From assembly GCA_022828145.1 (NCBI GenBank), contig JAJEJA010000073.1, forward strand, positions 62,001-126,000: a stretch of DNA of 64,000 nucleotides, given 5' to 3'. The stretch comes from Candidatus Poribacteria bacterium (GTDB lineage Bacteria; Poribacteria; WGA-4E; WGA-3G). How positions within the stretch are numbered: the stretch's first letter is position 1; the number at the start of each line of letters is the position of its first letter. This document shows positions 50,261 to 59,612 of this stretch, piece by piece. The position numbers and the translations under genes were made by a program. The notes under the pieces were generated by a model that was given only the letters and a program-made list of their open reading frames with translations, searched no databases and was not told the DNA's origin.

Positions 50261-50836
50261 TTAAAAAGGTCTTCCAAATTGGTTCAAGACTGGGTTAACA
50301 TCATTCTTAATCGGTTTTATGGTTCTCAGATATGCCCAAATCGCCTTAAGGTCAGCATCGGTCATCTGAGCATAATGTTTTGTTGGCATAGGCGGAAATA
50401 TACTACGATTGTCTGGATTACCTTGATGTTTTGCAGTACGCATCGCGTCAATGAACATCTTCTCTGTCCATTCACCAAGACCCGTTAATTTATCAGGCGT
50501 TAAGTTTGAAGCAAAACTTGTTCCAAATGGACCTGAAAACGCACTCAACTTGGTAGAGGTAAACATAAAGATATCTTGTTCCATCAGTTGTTGCATCATA
50601 TTGACATTGTAACGCGGACCTCTTGAATCTGATGGGTGACCTGCCAGGTACATATTCGGATCATAGTCTGCACCTGCACGAGGTGTATGACAATATCCAC
50701 AGGCTGCCACAGCATCAACGAGGTATTTACCACGTTTCACCATGTCTTCCTGACTTTCAACTGAACTAATTACGAATATAACTACGATACAGACAAAAAG
50801 AAACGCTATAGTAATAAAAACATGTTTTTTACGCAT
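50261..50836 (-). CDS. Exported c-type cytochrome
   Basis: From ATG 50836: MRKKHVFITIAFLFVCIVVIFVISS signal/anchor; AACGYCHTPRAG heme motif; IFPPMPTKHYAQMTDADLKAIWAYLRTIKP. Confidence 0.88.
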   Translation of the reverse strand: MRKKHVFITIAFLFVCIVVIFVISSVESQEDMVKRGKYLVDAVAACGYCHTPRAGADYDPNMYLAGHPSDSRGPRYNVNMMQQLMEQDIFMFTSTKLSAFSGPFGTSFASNLTPDKLTGLGEWTEKMFIDAMRTAKHQGNPDNRSIFPPMPTKHYAQMTDADLKAIWAYLRTIKPIKNDVNPVLNQFGRPF

Positions 50837-50868
50837 ACTCTCTCCTTTCTTGATTAGAACGTCACAAT

Positions 50869-51009
50869 AACGTGAGTTTGATAAATCATTTCGGTTGCGT
50901 TCACTCACGCCATTTCGTATACGAGAGGTGTGAATTGTAGCACAAACTTTCAGTTTGTGGCACATCTTCGCAAACTGGAAAGTTTGCGCTACATTTATCA
51001 AACTCACGT
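50869..51009. mobile_element. MITE-like element 2, same outer TIR as element 1, different inner palindrome
   Basis: ACGTGAGTTTGATAAAT (50870-50886) / ATTTATCAAACTCACGT (50993-51009); flanking direct repeat CACAATA (50863-50869 and 51010-51016); inner GTAGCACAAACTTTCAGTTTG...CAAACTGGAAAGTTTGCGCTAC. Confidence 0.75.
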
Positions 51010-51062
51010 CACAATAGATATGACTTTAATTTAGCATTTTGTAGGAATTGATTCAATAGAAA

Positions 51063-51087
51063 AAGGCGCGAGTATTTTTCGCGCCTT
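51063..51087 (-). terminator. Intrinsic terminator-like hairpin, minus strand
   Basis: 9-bp stem AAGGCGCGA/TCGCGCCTT followed on the minus strand by a T run. Confidence 0.65.
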
Positions 51088-51115
51088 ATATATTCTCATC
51101 ATGTCAGCGGACATT

Positions 51116-51262
51116 AGTGTTCTGTCAAGTGCTATTTCGTAGGTCGGGTAGAGCGTAGCGCCATTAAAATATTAACTGGCGACATGATAGACATAATCAA
51201 TACATGTCGGGTTTCGCTACGCTCTACCCGACCTACAGAAGAACTTTATATCTTCAATTAGC
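51116..51262. mobile_element. MITE-like element 3: outer inverted repeat GTTYTGTCAAGTGCTA around a GTAGGTCGGGTAGAGCG palindrome
   Basis: Left gttctgtcaagtgcta and right tagcacttgacaaaac; inner arms 51139-51160 and 51215-51236 (22/22). Confidence 0.6.
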
Positions 51263-51275
51263 ACTTGACAAAACA

Positions 51276-54095
51276 TTAGAAACTATACGTTAACTTAGCA
51301 TAGTAAAGTCCACCGTTGAAACCGAACGGGGCTGATCTTCTTGAATAGTCAAATACACCTGGAGAATCTACGATGACAGTGCCTTCACCATCTTCTAACT
51401 TCCCTGCGCGTGCGCCATTCATGTCATCATTGTTCGGATCCGGCAACTGGTCTAAGATGTTGTTAACACCGATCGTTAAGGATAACCCTTCATTCAATCG
51501 GTAGTTCCCTTGAAGATCCGTTAACCACTTACCGCCATAAGTTTGTCGTGCGGGGTTTTCTCCGCTACCCTCTTGAACGGTATATTCACCAAAGTAACGT
51601 AGGGCACCCCCAATTGTCAGACCACCAACGATGTAATCAGCACTTAGGTTAATGCGTGTGTTCGGCTGCCATTCTTCAATCATCGATCTTTCTTGTGATG
51701 GGAAAAGCGTGTCTGCTAAATTCATAGCGTTTTCTACACCAACAAGAATCTCCGGTGCTTCCACATCACCAATGACTTCGGTGTCGGCATAAGTAAATGC
51801 AGCCTTAAGATTAAGAAGGGACTCATTCTCAAAAGCATAGAGATAACCTGCAGCAACATCAACACCTTGCGTGCGTGTCTGTGCTACATTCGTGAACACT
51901 TGAGCACTGCTGGCACCCGCTGCTGCCAATTCCGGAACGTTATCAGCACTGAAACTTCCACTCAAAACGATCCGATCATCAATCTGAATGATGAATCCAT
52001 CCACGGTAAGCCACAGACGGTCAACAGGTTTCAAGACAACACCTGCGGATACGTTGAATGCCGTTTCCTGTTTCAACTCAGGGATACCCAATGCGCGTGC
52101 TGCTTCGCTGTCATTCCGGAAAGTACCAACCTCTAACGGAATCTGTTCACCAGTAACTTCGTCCCGTTTGAACTGTGTACTGATGTTATTAAAATACTGC
52201 TGTTGTAAGGAAGGTGCACGGAAACCTGTACTGCCTGCTGCACGCACTGCAACCTGCGGCATCAGATCGTAACGAGCAGTCGCTTTACCCGTAATCGTTG
52301 AACCGAAATCACTATACTGTTCACCACGAACTGCAGCACCGACAAGGATTCCAGTTCCTGGTTCCCCACTGAGATACGATTCAAAGTCAGCATAACCGGC
52401 AATATTGGTTCTGCTTTCATCTACTTCATTCTCAGGTTTGAAACCCGGAAAAACCTGTATCCCCTTAGCAGCACCTTCCGCGCCGAGTCCTGCGTCATTC
52501 CAGGAAACCTGTTCACCAGCATGTATCCCGTAGCCTTCGCGTCTAAATTCTACACCACCAGCCAAGTTAATCAACGAAGATTGATATTCTAATGGATAGG
52601 TAACATCCAGATTAAACGCTGTCTGTGAGAGTTCAAAACCACCAGCATCTGCTTCAGTAGGACTTGCTGCCCCATAAGTTGCATTCATGGAGTTTGAAAT
52701 AAAGAAGTCAAATGTGTTTAATCCGTGATTTACACTGACATCTACATTCAGATCAGTTGCTTCGTGTGTCCAAGCAACACCTAATGCCAGGGATACATCT
52801 TCAATATCTGTATTTATCTCAGGTAGGAAACCATCTGGATATATGTCAGTTACTGTTCTGTCCGCTTGGTTTGCTCTCCGATAGAATCCCGCACTATTAT
52901 TCTGACGTGTTGAATAACCACCGAATGAATATAACTCGGTCCCAGTCATTATAGGTAAACCGAAGTTATAAAAACCGACCTTTTGTGAAGAATCTGCATC
53001 ACCGATCCGAAAGTTTTGCCGATCAAAAGTGTATTCGCGAGGGTCATACCATCTACCCTCTTCGGTAACGGTACCATCTTCATTTGTTATCTCAATTGTT
53101 TCGATCGGATCGCCAGGTGCATCAACGCCAGTTTTTGTCCAAACATCTGCACTGACAAGATCATACTGCTGATTACCTGATAATCCAGCGCGGTTAGTAC
53201 GATATCTGTCGCGCCATTCAGCAGTGAGATTAAGGTAACCTGACTCGCCAACTTTTATACCGTAATTAGCATTTCCTATCCAAGTATCACCTTCACCTTG
53301 ATAGGTTTGTCCCCAATAGAAGTTTGCATCACCCGTATCAACATCATCCTTTAGAACAATGTTCAGGACCCCTGCAATAGCATCAGAACCGTATTGTGCA
53401 GCAGCACCGTCGCGAAGCACTTCAATCCTCTTGATGGCTGAAGAAGGTATCGCGTTGAAATCTGTTCCAGCGGTACCACGTCCAACAGATGTATTTACGT
53501 GAAGTAAAGCACTCTTGTGACGACGTTTCCCATTAACAAGCACTAAAGTCTGGTCCGGACCTAACCCCCGCAAAGTTGCAGGTCGTAACGCATCTGTTCC
53601 ATCACTAATAGATGAACTGGGGAAGTTAAAGGATGGAACCAACATCTGAAGTATCCGTCCTGTTTCAGATTGACCTGTCAGACTCAACTGTCTCTGTTCA
53701 ACAACTTCAATCGGTACAGGTGCTTGTAATGCTCTCCGACCGATGCTCCGAGTACCGACGACAACTACAGATTCTATAGTTTGTAGTGGGGCAAGCGTCA
53801 CCGTTAGTTCTTCTTGTCCAGCCGTCACATTTACACGACTACTTGAGAAACCTATCGCCGTAATCTGAACAGGTTCTACACCTGATACATCATCAAACAT
53901 TGCCGCACCGTTATCATCTGTTGTCTTTTCTTCAATACCAATGACAACATTCGCTGATGGTACGGGGTTACCGTTCTGGTCTTGAACAACAACCTTAAGT
54001 GCATCTGCATAAGCAGTCAAAGGTATTAAGAATACGATACCGATGAGTAAAATGGCAAAACAGCATTGATGCCATCTGTTATTTGAAAAAAGCAT
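51276..54095 (-). CDS. TonB-dependent receptor with N-terminal carboxypeptidase-regulatory-like domain
   Basis: VPSANVVIGIEEKTTDDNGAAMFDDVSG; plug LRGLGPDQTLVLVNGKRRH, IKRIEVLRDGAAAQYGSDAIAGVLNIVLK; terminal aromatic AKLTYSF. Confidence 0.95.
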   Translation of the reverse strand: MLFSNNRWHQCCFAILLIGIVFLIPLTAYADALKVVVQDQNGNPVPSANVVIGIEEKTTDDNGAAMFDDVSGVEPVQITAIGFSSSRVNVTAGQEELTVTLAPLQTIESVVVVGTRSIGRRALQAPVPIEVVEQRQLSLTGQSETGRILQMLVPSFNFPSSSISDGTDALRPATLRGLGPDQTLVLVNGKRRHKSALLHVNTSVGRGTAGTDFNAIPSSAIKRIEVLRDGAAAQYGSDAIAGVLNIVLKDDVDTGDANFYWGQTYQGEGDTWIGNANYGIKVGESGYLNLTAEWRDRYRTNRAGLSGNQQYDLVSADVWTKTGVDAPGDPIETIEITNEDGTVTEEGRWYDPREYTFDRQNFRIGDADSSQKVGFYNFGLPIMTGTELYSFGGYSTRQNNSAGFYRRANQADRTVTDIYPDGFLPEINTDIEDVSLALGVAWTHEATDLNVDVSVNHGLNTFDFFISNSMNATYGAASPTEADAGGFELSQTAFNLDVTYPLEYQSSLINLAGGVEFRREGYGIHAGEQVSWNDAGLGAEGAAKGIQVFPGFKPENEVDESRTNIAGYADFESYLSGEPGTGILVGAAVRGEQYSDFGSTITGKATARYDLMPQVAVRAAGSTGFRAPSLQQQYFNNISTQFKRDEVTGEQIPLEVGTFRNDSEAARALGIPELKQETAFNVSAGVVLKPVDRLWLTVDGFIIQIDDRIVLSGSFSADNVPELAAAGASSAQVFTNVAQTRTQGVDVAAGYLYAFENESLLNLKAAFTYADTEVIGDVEAPEILVGVENAMNLADTLFPSQERSMIEEWQPNTRINLSADYIVGGLTIGGALRYFGEYTVQEGSGENPARQTYGGKWLTDLQGNYRLNEGLSLTIGVNNILDQLPDPNNDDMNGARAGKLEDGEGTVIVDSPGVFDYSRRSAPFGFNGGLYYAKLTYSF

Positions 54096-54547
54096 TATTT
54101 CCTCCTTAGGAATTACTTTCAGGTTGGGATATCCATTGGATATACGGACAAAATAAAGTCCACCGTTGTTTATCGTTCAATCACTCTCATACATATATAT
54201 TATGCATTGTAATAACGTTAAAATGCAAATATTTAAACCCCAACCCGAAAAACCAGAGATAATCTGTACCAGAAATAATCTGTTAATTTAGATTGAAAAT
54301 TAATTTTATAATGTGTTATTCTTAGTGAAGTCATATTGAGTAAAACCTATAAATATGGTAAAATAAAGATAGGCAAGCAAATTATTAAGAAATTCACACC
54401 TGAACAATTAAGAAAAATCTAAGAAAAAGTTGACAATTCAATTGACAATTTTGTATAATAGTCGTTGTATATAAACGAGAACGCTTTAATATCCTTAGTA
54501 TTAACTTACATTTTAAGGATATTATGTCATACTAAAGGAGACCTATC

Positions 54548-54859
54548 ATGGCTGCAAAAACATACTTAATCCACAATAAATTGTTTGATGAGACGTTTAC
54601 TGCACATATAGAAAAAAATGGTACGGCTTGGGTTGGCTTAGTGCCAGACATACCAGAACTCAAATGCCATGGTGATACTGTAGAAGCAGTTGAACAAAAA
54701 TTGCCGGGTGAAGTCAATCAAGAGTTACTAAGAGAAGAAGAAGCATGGGAACTCTTATTGGTTGAAGCTGCCACGTCCGAAACATTAGCAAAACTTGAAG
54801 CTCAAACCCAGCAAAACTACAATGAAGGCAGATACACTGAACTTGTCTCCCTAACATGA
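54548..54859 (+). CDS. HicB-like antitoxin
   Basis: AWVGLVPDIPELKCHGDTVEAVEQKLPGEV; overlaps the next ORF by 4 nt (ATGA). Confidence 0.62.
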   Translation: MAAKTYLIHNKLFDETFTAHIEKNGTAWVGLVPDIPELKCHGDTVEAVEQKLPGEVNQELLREEEAWELLLVEAATSETLAKLEAQTQQNYNEGRYTELVSLT

Positions 54860-55128
54860 ACAATCTTGAATTTCAACACGTTCAGGACGATAATTTTCGT
54901 AATTTAGTCGAGGCACTTCCAAGAAATGTGCAATCTAAAGTTTCAAAACAATTTGAATATTTAATGACAGTTGTTCTACCCCCATCATTACGATTCAAAA
55001 AGGTAGCAGGACGATGGTCTATACGCATTGACCGAAACTACAGAGCTTTAGGAAAAGAAATTAACAGCACAATTTCATGGTATTGGGTTGGTCATAAAAA
55101 CGAGGTTGATAAAATCTTAAAATCGTGA
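54856..55128 (+). CDS. RelE/ParE-like toxin
   Basis: LRFKKVAGRWSIRIDRNYRALGKEINSTISWYWVGHKNEVDKIL. Confidence 0.7.
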   Translation: MNNLEFQHVQDDNFRNLVEALPRNVQSKVSKQFEYLMTVVLPPSLRFKKVAGRWSIRIDRNYRALGKEINSTISWYWVGHKNEVDKILKS

Positions 55129-55173
55129 CAGTATAAAGAACAAAAGAAATAAAACTTTTCATATTGATTGATT

Positions 55174-55200
55174 ATAGGCGCGCTTGACAAGCGCGCCTAT
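55174..55200 (+). terminator. Strong hairpin after the TA operon
   Basis: ATAGGCGCGCTTG A CAAGCGCGCCTAT, perfect 13-bp stem. Confidence 0.6.
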
Positions 55201-55250
55201 TCTATATCGGGAATCAGCGTTCTTTCCTACCAAAAAAATGAATGGGGGAT

Positions 55251-55313
55251 GTGTAAAGTTTTTGCACAAGTTTCAATTGGGTGTGTAAAGTTTTTGCACA
55301 AGTCTCAATTCGG
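55251..55313 (+). repeat. Tandem direct repeat GTGTAAAGTTTTTGCACAAGTYTCAATTSGG x2
   Basis: 55251-55280 and 55283-55313; each contains a near-palindrome TGTGYAAA...TTTGCACA. Confidence 0.9.
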
Positions 55314-55377
55314 TAGTACTTACAATGTTAGCAGAGAAAGGGTATCCATTCCAAAGGTATTTCGTTCAACTTATAGA

Positions 55378-55794
55378 TTACGTGAAAAAGACAAACTTCA
55401 CAACACCTACAATTACAGCCGTGCCGACAACAGATAGAATTGACATTATCATATTAAGTTTTGTTTTGTTTGTGTTTACATCGATTCTTATGGCAGTTTT
55501 TACTTCAAGATCCTCTTTTAGTACTGTCTTAATATCTTCTAATTCTTTTTTGTTATGTTCAAATTGCTTGTCTATAAGTTCCAATCGATAGGTTAACTGT
55601 TCAAATTGCTTGTCTATAAGTTCAAATCGAGTGTCCATAAGTTCAAACTGTTTGTCTATATGTTCAAATCGGCTATCTATATTAGCAAGTCGACTATCAA
55701 TATGCTCAAATCGACTATCAATATGCTCAAATCGACTCTCTATATGAGCAAACTTTTCTTCAAGGTATTCTCTCAAATCAAATTCTATTTGCAT
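55378..55794 (-). CDS. Heptad-repeat coiled-coil protein with C-terminal TM helix
   Basis: FEHIDSR FEHIDSR LANIDSR FEHIDKQ FELMDTR FELIDKQ FEQLTYR LELIDKQ FEHNKKE; TM MIMSILSVVGTAVIVGVVKFVFF. Confidence 0.8.
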   Translation of the reverse strand: MQIEFDLREYLEEKFAHIESRFEHIDSRFEHIDSRLANIDSRFEHIDKQFELMDTRFELIDKQFEQLTYRLELIDKQFEHNKKELEDIKTVLKEDLEVKTAIRIDVNTNKTKLNMIMSILSVVGTAVIVGVVKFVFFT

Positions 55795-55939
55795 TGGGTT
55801 TCACTCGCTTTGTTTTAATGTAGTATACACTTCTTACGCTAATTATACACTAATTGTAAAAAATATACCATAAAAATGTTGAGATTAAAGGGAGATTGAA
55901 AAAGAAGTCGTTGATTAAAAATATCAATCTAAAGAACAG

Positions 55940-57592
55940 ATGCACAGCACGATGATGGATTTCCCTCTAACCCTATATCTAATCTTACAACATGTGCGGC
56001 GTATACACGGAGAAAAACACGTTTACACATTATTGCCTAACGGCAAGATACATACATATCAATACCGAACTTTCTGTGAACGGGTTGGAAAACTGGCAAA
56101 GGCAATCAATAAAATAGGAATAGAATCCGGTGATAGAGTAACGACTTTTGCTTCTAACACCTATCAACATCTTGAACTCTTATATGCTATTCCCATAACG
56201 GGAGGTGTGATACATCCGATAAATGTACGGCTTACATCAGAACAACAAACCGGAATTGTCCAGCAGGCAGATGACAAACTTTTCTTCGTTGACGGTGTAT
56301 ATTCGGATAAATTCTCGGTATTGCAGAAGGAAATTGAATCAGCAATGTCTATCCACTTCAACATTGACAAACCTGATACTAACATACAATCTGCGATTAA
56401 ATATGAAGCGTGTATCGCTGAAAATCACAAAGAATACAATCCAGATATTCAGGACGAGAATGCCGCATTGGCACTCTGTTACACAAGCGGAACAACTGGT
56501 GAACCGAAGGGTATACTTTACAGCCATCGCTCAGTACTTTTACATTCATTAGCAGTAAATCAGGCAGGCGTTTTCGGGATCTCAGAATCAGATGTCGTTC
56601 TGCCGCTTGTGCCTATCTATCACACATTAGCATGGGGAATACCTTATGCAGCAATGTTCGTCGGTGCTGATATTGTGCTACACGGAACAGATTTAGACGG
56701 TGTAGTAGATCTAATCTCTGAAACAGGGGTTACTATCTCTGCTGGTGTACCGACAGTTTGGCGGAAACTACTACCTGAACTATTGAAAAGAAAACAGGAT
56801 GTTGCATCATTAAAACGGATTATAGTTGGAGGAGAAGCGATGCCTTCTAAACTTATTGATGCTTTTGAAAAGGAACTCGGTGTTGAAATTCGACAGGCAT
56901 GGGGGATGACAGAGATGTCCCCAACAGGTACATTTTCAACACTTCGCAGAAAACACATGCACTTATCAGATAAGGAGAAAACCAAAATCAAATCAATGCA
57001 GGGGAGACCTATTCCAGGTGTTCAAATCCGACTTGCATCTGAAGATGAATACGATCTACCTTGGGATGGAGAAACTATTGGGGAAGTACAGGTTAGAGGT
57101 GCTTGGGTAACGGGTGCGTATTATGGGTCTGTATCTTCAGAAGAACATTTTACTAAGGATGGGTGGTTTCGAACGGGTGATCTTGCTACAATTAACCACG
57201 AAGGTTATATGCACATTGTTGACCGCGCAAAAGCAATCATTAAAAGCGGAGGCGAATCAATCTCTACCGCATCATTAGAAGCAGTTATCATACAACATCC
57301 ATTGGTAGAAGATGTAGCAGTAGTCGGAATACCTGATGAACAGTGGGGTGAACGACCAATAGCAGCTGTTGTATTGTCAGATAATGTACTGGCAGATGAT
57401 GTACTGGCAGAGGATACTAACGTAGATATACCAAAGCTATTATCAGAACATATCGCAGATGCATTTCCAAAATTCTGGATACCCGACCTTATCATCGTTA
57501 TTGATGAAATTCCAAAGAACAGTGTTGGAAAAACTGATAAAGCTGCTATAATGAAGTATATTACACCATTTCTAATTGACAAATTGTCATAA
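55940..57592 (+). CDS. Acyl-CoA synthetase (AMP-dependent synthetase/ligase)
   Basis: CYTSGTTGEPKGILYSHRS; GWFRTGDLATINHEGYMHIVDRAKAIIKSGGE; IPKNSVGKTDKAAI. Confidence 0.94.
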   Translation: MHSTMMDFPLTLYLILQHVRRIHGEKHVYTLLPNGKIHTYQYRTFCERVGKLAKAINKIGIESGDRVTTFASNTYQHLELLYAIPITGGVIHPINVRLTSEQQTGIVQQADDKLFFVDGVYSDKFSVLQKEIESAMSIHFNIDKPDTNIQSAIKYEACIAENHKEYNPDIQDENAALALCYTSGTTGEPKGILYSHRSVLLHSLAVNQAGVFGISESDVVLPLVPIYHTLAWGIPYAAMFVGADIVLHGTDLDGVVDLISETGVTISAGVPTVWRKLLPELLKRKQDVASLKRIIVGGEAMPSKLIDAFEKELGVEIRQAWGMTEMSPTGTFSTLRRKHMHLSDKEKTKIKSMQGRPIPGVQIRLASEDEYDLPWDGETIGEVQVRGAWVTGAYYGSVSSEEHFTKDGWFRTGDLATINHEGYMHIVDRAKAIIKSGGESISTASLEAVIIQHPLVEDVAVVGIPDEQWGERPIAAVVLSDNVLADDVLAEDTNVDIPKLLSEHIADAFPKFWIPDLIIVIDEIPKNSVGKTDKAAIMKYITPFLIDKLS

Positions 57593-57599
57593 ATAAACT

Positions 57600-57686
57600 G
57601 TAGGTCGGGTAGGGCGAAGCGAAACCCGACATGAAAACCCTGTTTAACCCTACGTGTCGGGTTTCGCTTCGCTCTACCCGACCTAC
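57600..57686. repeat. GTAGGTCGGGTAGRGCGAAGCGAAACCCGACA palindrome (32-nt arms)
   Basis: Arms 57600-57631 and 57655-57686, 31/32 inverted match. Confidence 0.92.
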
Positions 57687-57761
57687 GGAATAATGCTATA
57701 TAATCATTTAGAAATGGTATTACAAATTGAATTGGTTAATTTCTATCCTAAAGGAGATACT

Positions 57762-58493
57762 ATGACCGATACAAATCATAAGTTAAGTCAAGAAGAGATT
57801 GATCACTTTAGACATCAAGGATTTCTGGGTCCATACACACTCTGCAGTTCTGATGAAATGATAAAGATACAACCCGATATTGAGAAAATCCTTGAAACCG
57901 ATGCACCTGACCACAAGAATAGAGTGCACAATCGTCATCTGGATTATCCACTGATCCATGACCTTGCTACACATCCATCAATTGTCAAACGAATGGCAGC
58001 CCTATATGGACCTGACCTGCTGCTATGGCGAACCAATTTTTTTGTCAAGGAACCTGGCGCGAAGGAGATTCCGTGGCATCAAGACTTCAACTATTGGCCC
58101 CTTGAACCCCCCATCATCATTTCAGCTTGGATAGCCGTAGATTCGGCAACACTTGAGAACAGTTGCCTACAGATTGTTCCCGGTTCACACCGTAAAGTGA
58201 TACCTCATGTAAAGGCGACTTCAGATATGGCATTCGGACTGATGGGTGATCTGGAATACGTCAATACATCCAATCATGTCAATCTTGAAATGCAACCCGG
58301 TGAATTCGTACTGTTTAATGAACGCACGTTACATCACTCCGAAGCGAACCGATCAGACAAAAGACGTATCGGTTTGGCTGTGCGTGTCATAATACCTATC
58401 GTAAAGCTCTTCAATTGGGATTCACCAAATCACGAACTAATTGTCATACACGGAAAAGACACAGTGCAATATAATGAAAGGTCAATTCAATAA
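57762..58493 (+). CDS. Phytanoyl-CoA dioxygenase family protein
   Basis: From ATG 57762 after AAGGAG; IPWHQDFNYWPLEPP; ENSCLQIVPGSH. The longer track start at 57654 reads through the repeat. Confidence 0.92.
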   Translation: MTDTNHKLSQEEIDHFRHQGFLGPYTLCSSDEMIKIQPDIEKILETDAPDHKNRVHNRHLDYPLIHDLATHPSIVKRMAALYGPDLLLWRTNFFVKEPGAKEIPWHQDFNYWPLEPPIIISAWIAVDSATLENSCLQIVPGSHRKVIPHVKATSDMAFGLMGDLEYVNTSNHVNLEMQPGEFVLFNERTLHHSEANRSDKRRIGLAVRVIIPIVKLFNWDSPNHELIVIHGKDTVQYNERSIQ

Positions 58494-58504
58494 AAGGAGT
58501 TAGA

Positions 58505-59515
58505 ATGAACCGACAAATCACATTGGCAGCCCGACCCGTCGGGTATCCAAAAGAAACTGATTTCAAACTCGTTCAGACAACCATGCCTAAACCAGAAGAT
58601 GGGCATGTGCTACTAAAGACGTTATATCTTTCAGTTGACCCGTATATGAGGGGTCGCATGAACGCTTCACGTTCTTATGCAGCAAACGTTGAGCACAATG
58701 AAGTCATGGTTGGTGGGGTGATCTCTGAAGTAATTGAGTCAAAACACTCACATTTTCAGGTAGGGGATATCGTCAATGCTAATACAGGATGGCAGGAGTA
58801 TGCAGTCTCTGGTACTGATGGATTACGGAAAATCGACCCATCAATTGCCCCGATATCAACGGGGATAGGAATTTTGGGGATGCCAGGCTTGACAGCATAT
58901 TTTGGTCTGCTTGAAGTCGGCAAACTTCAAGATGGTGAAACCGTTTTTGTGTCCGGCGCAGCTGGTGCTGTTGGCTCTGCTGTAGGACAAATTGCAAAAA
59001 TCAAAGGGTGTCGTGTCGTAGGTTCTGCAGGAACAGATGAGAAAATTAATTACATTACTGATGAACTCGGTTTTGATGCAGGATTCAACTACAAGAATGT
59101 CACTGACTATCAAGCAAAGTTAGCAGAATTGTGTCCTGATGATATTGATGTCTATTTTGACAATGTCGGTGGACGGATAACCGATGCTGTCTTTCCAAAT
59201 CTAAGGGTAAAAGGACGTGTGGTTATCTGTGGACAGATTTCACAGTATAACTTAGAGAACCCAGAAACCGGACCTCGTTTCCTTTGGCATCTTATTACGC
59301 AACGCGCACGAATAGAGGGATTCCTCGTCTTTGAATTTGCAGACAGATATACTGAGGCTCTTCTACAGATGGCAGAATGGATCAAACAAGGAAAATTGAA
59401 ATACCGAGAGACTATCGCTGAAGGCGGGATTGAGAAAGCACCCGCAGCTTTTATAAGTATGCTAAAAGGTGGAAATATCGGAAAACAGTTAGTAAAAATC
59501 GCTGATCCCAGTTGA
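58505..59515 (+). CDS. NADP-dependent MDR-family oxidoreductase (2-alkenal/quinone reductase-like)
   Basis: LYLSVDPYMRGRM; MPGLTAYFGLLEVGKLQDGETVFVSGAAGAVGSAVGQIAK; DVYFDNVGG. Confidence 0.93.
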   Translation: MNRQITLAARPVGYPKETDFKLVQTTMPKPEDGHVLLKTLYLSVDPYMRGRMNASRSYAANVEHNEVMVGGVISEVIESKHSHFQVGDIVNANTGWQEYAVSGTDGLRKIDPSIAPISTGIGILGMPGLTAYFGLLEVGKLQDGETVFVSGAAGAVGSAVGQIAKIKGCRVVGSAGTDEKINYITDELGFDAGFNYKNVTDYQAKLAELCPDDIDVYFDNVGGRITDAVFPNLRVKGRVVICGQISQYNLENPETGPRFLWHLITQRARIEGFLVFEFADRYTEALLQMAEWIKQGKLKYRETIAEGGIEKAPAAFISMLKGGNIGKQLVKIADPS

Positions 59516-59612
59516 AAACAAATTAATATCAATTGACATTCTTTCAGATTAGTGATATGTTATATATATAAAACCTTACTTTTTCAAGAATACACTCAAG
59601 GAGGAAAGAACT

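Noticed and set aside
55606-55760. CRISPR array from the ~21-bp periodic sequence
   Set aside because: No spacers between units; periodicity is explained by the heptad coiled-coil coding sequence.
57654-57761. N-terminal extension of the PhyH ORF (MSGFASLYPTYGIML...)
   Set aside because: It reads through the right arm of the 57600-57686 palindrome; a good RBS and ATG exist at 57762.
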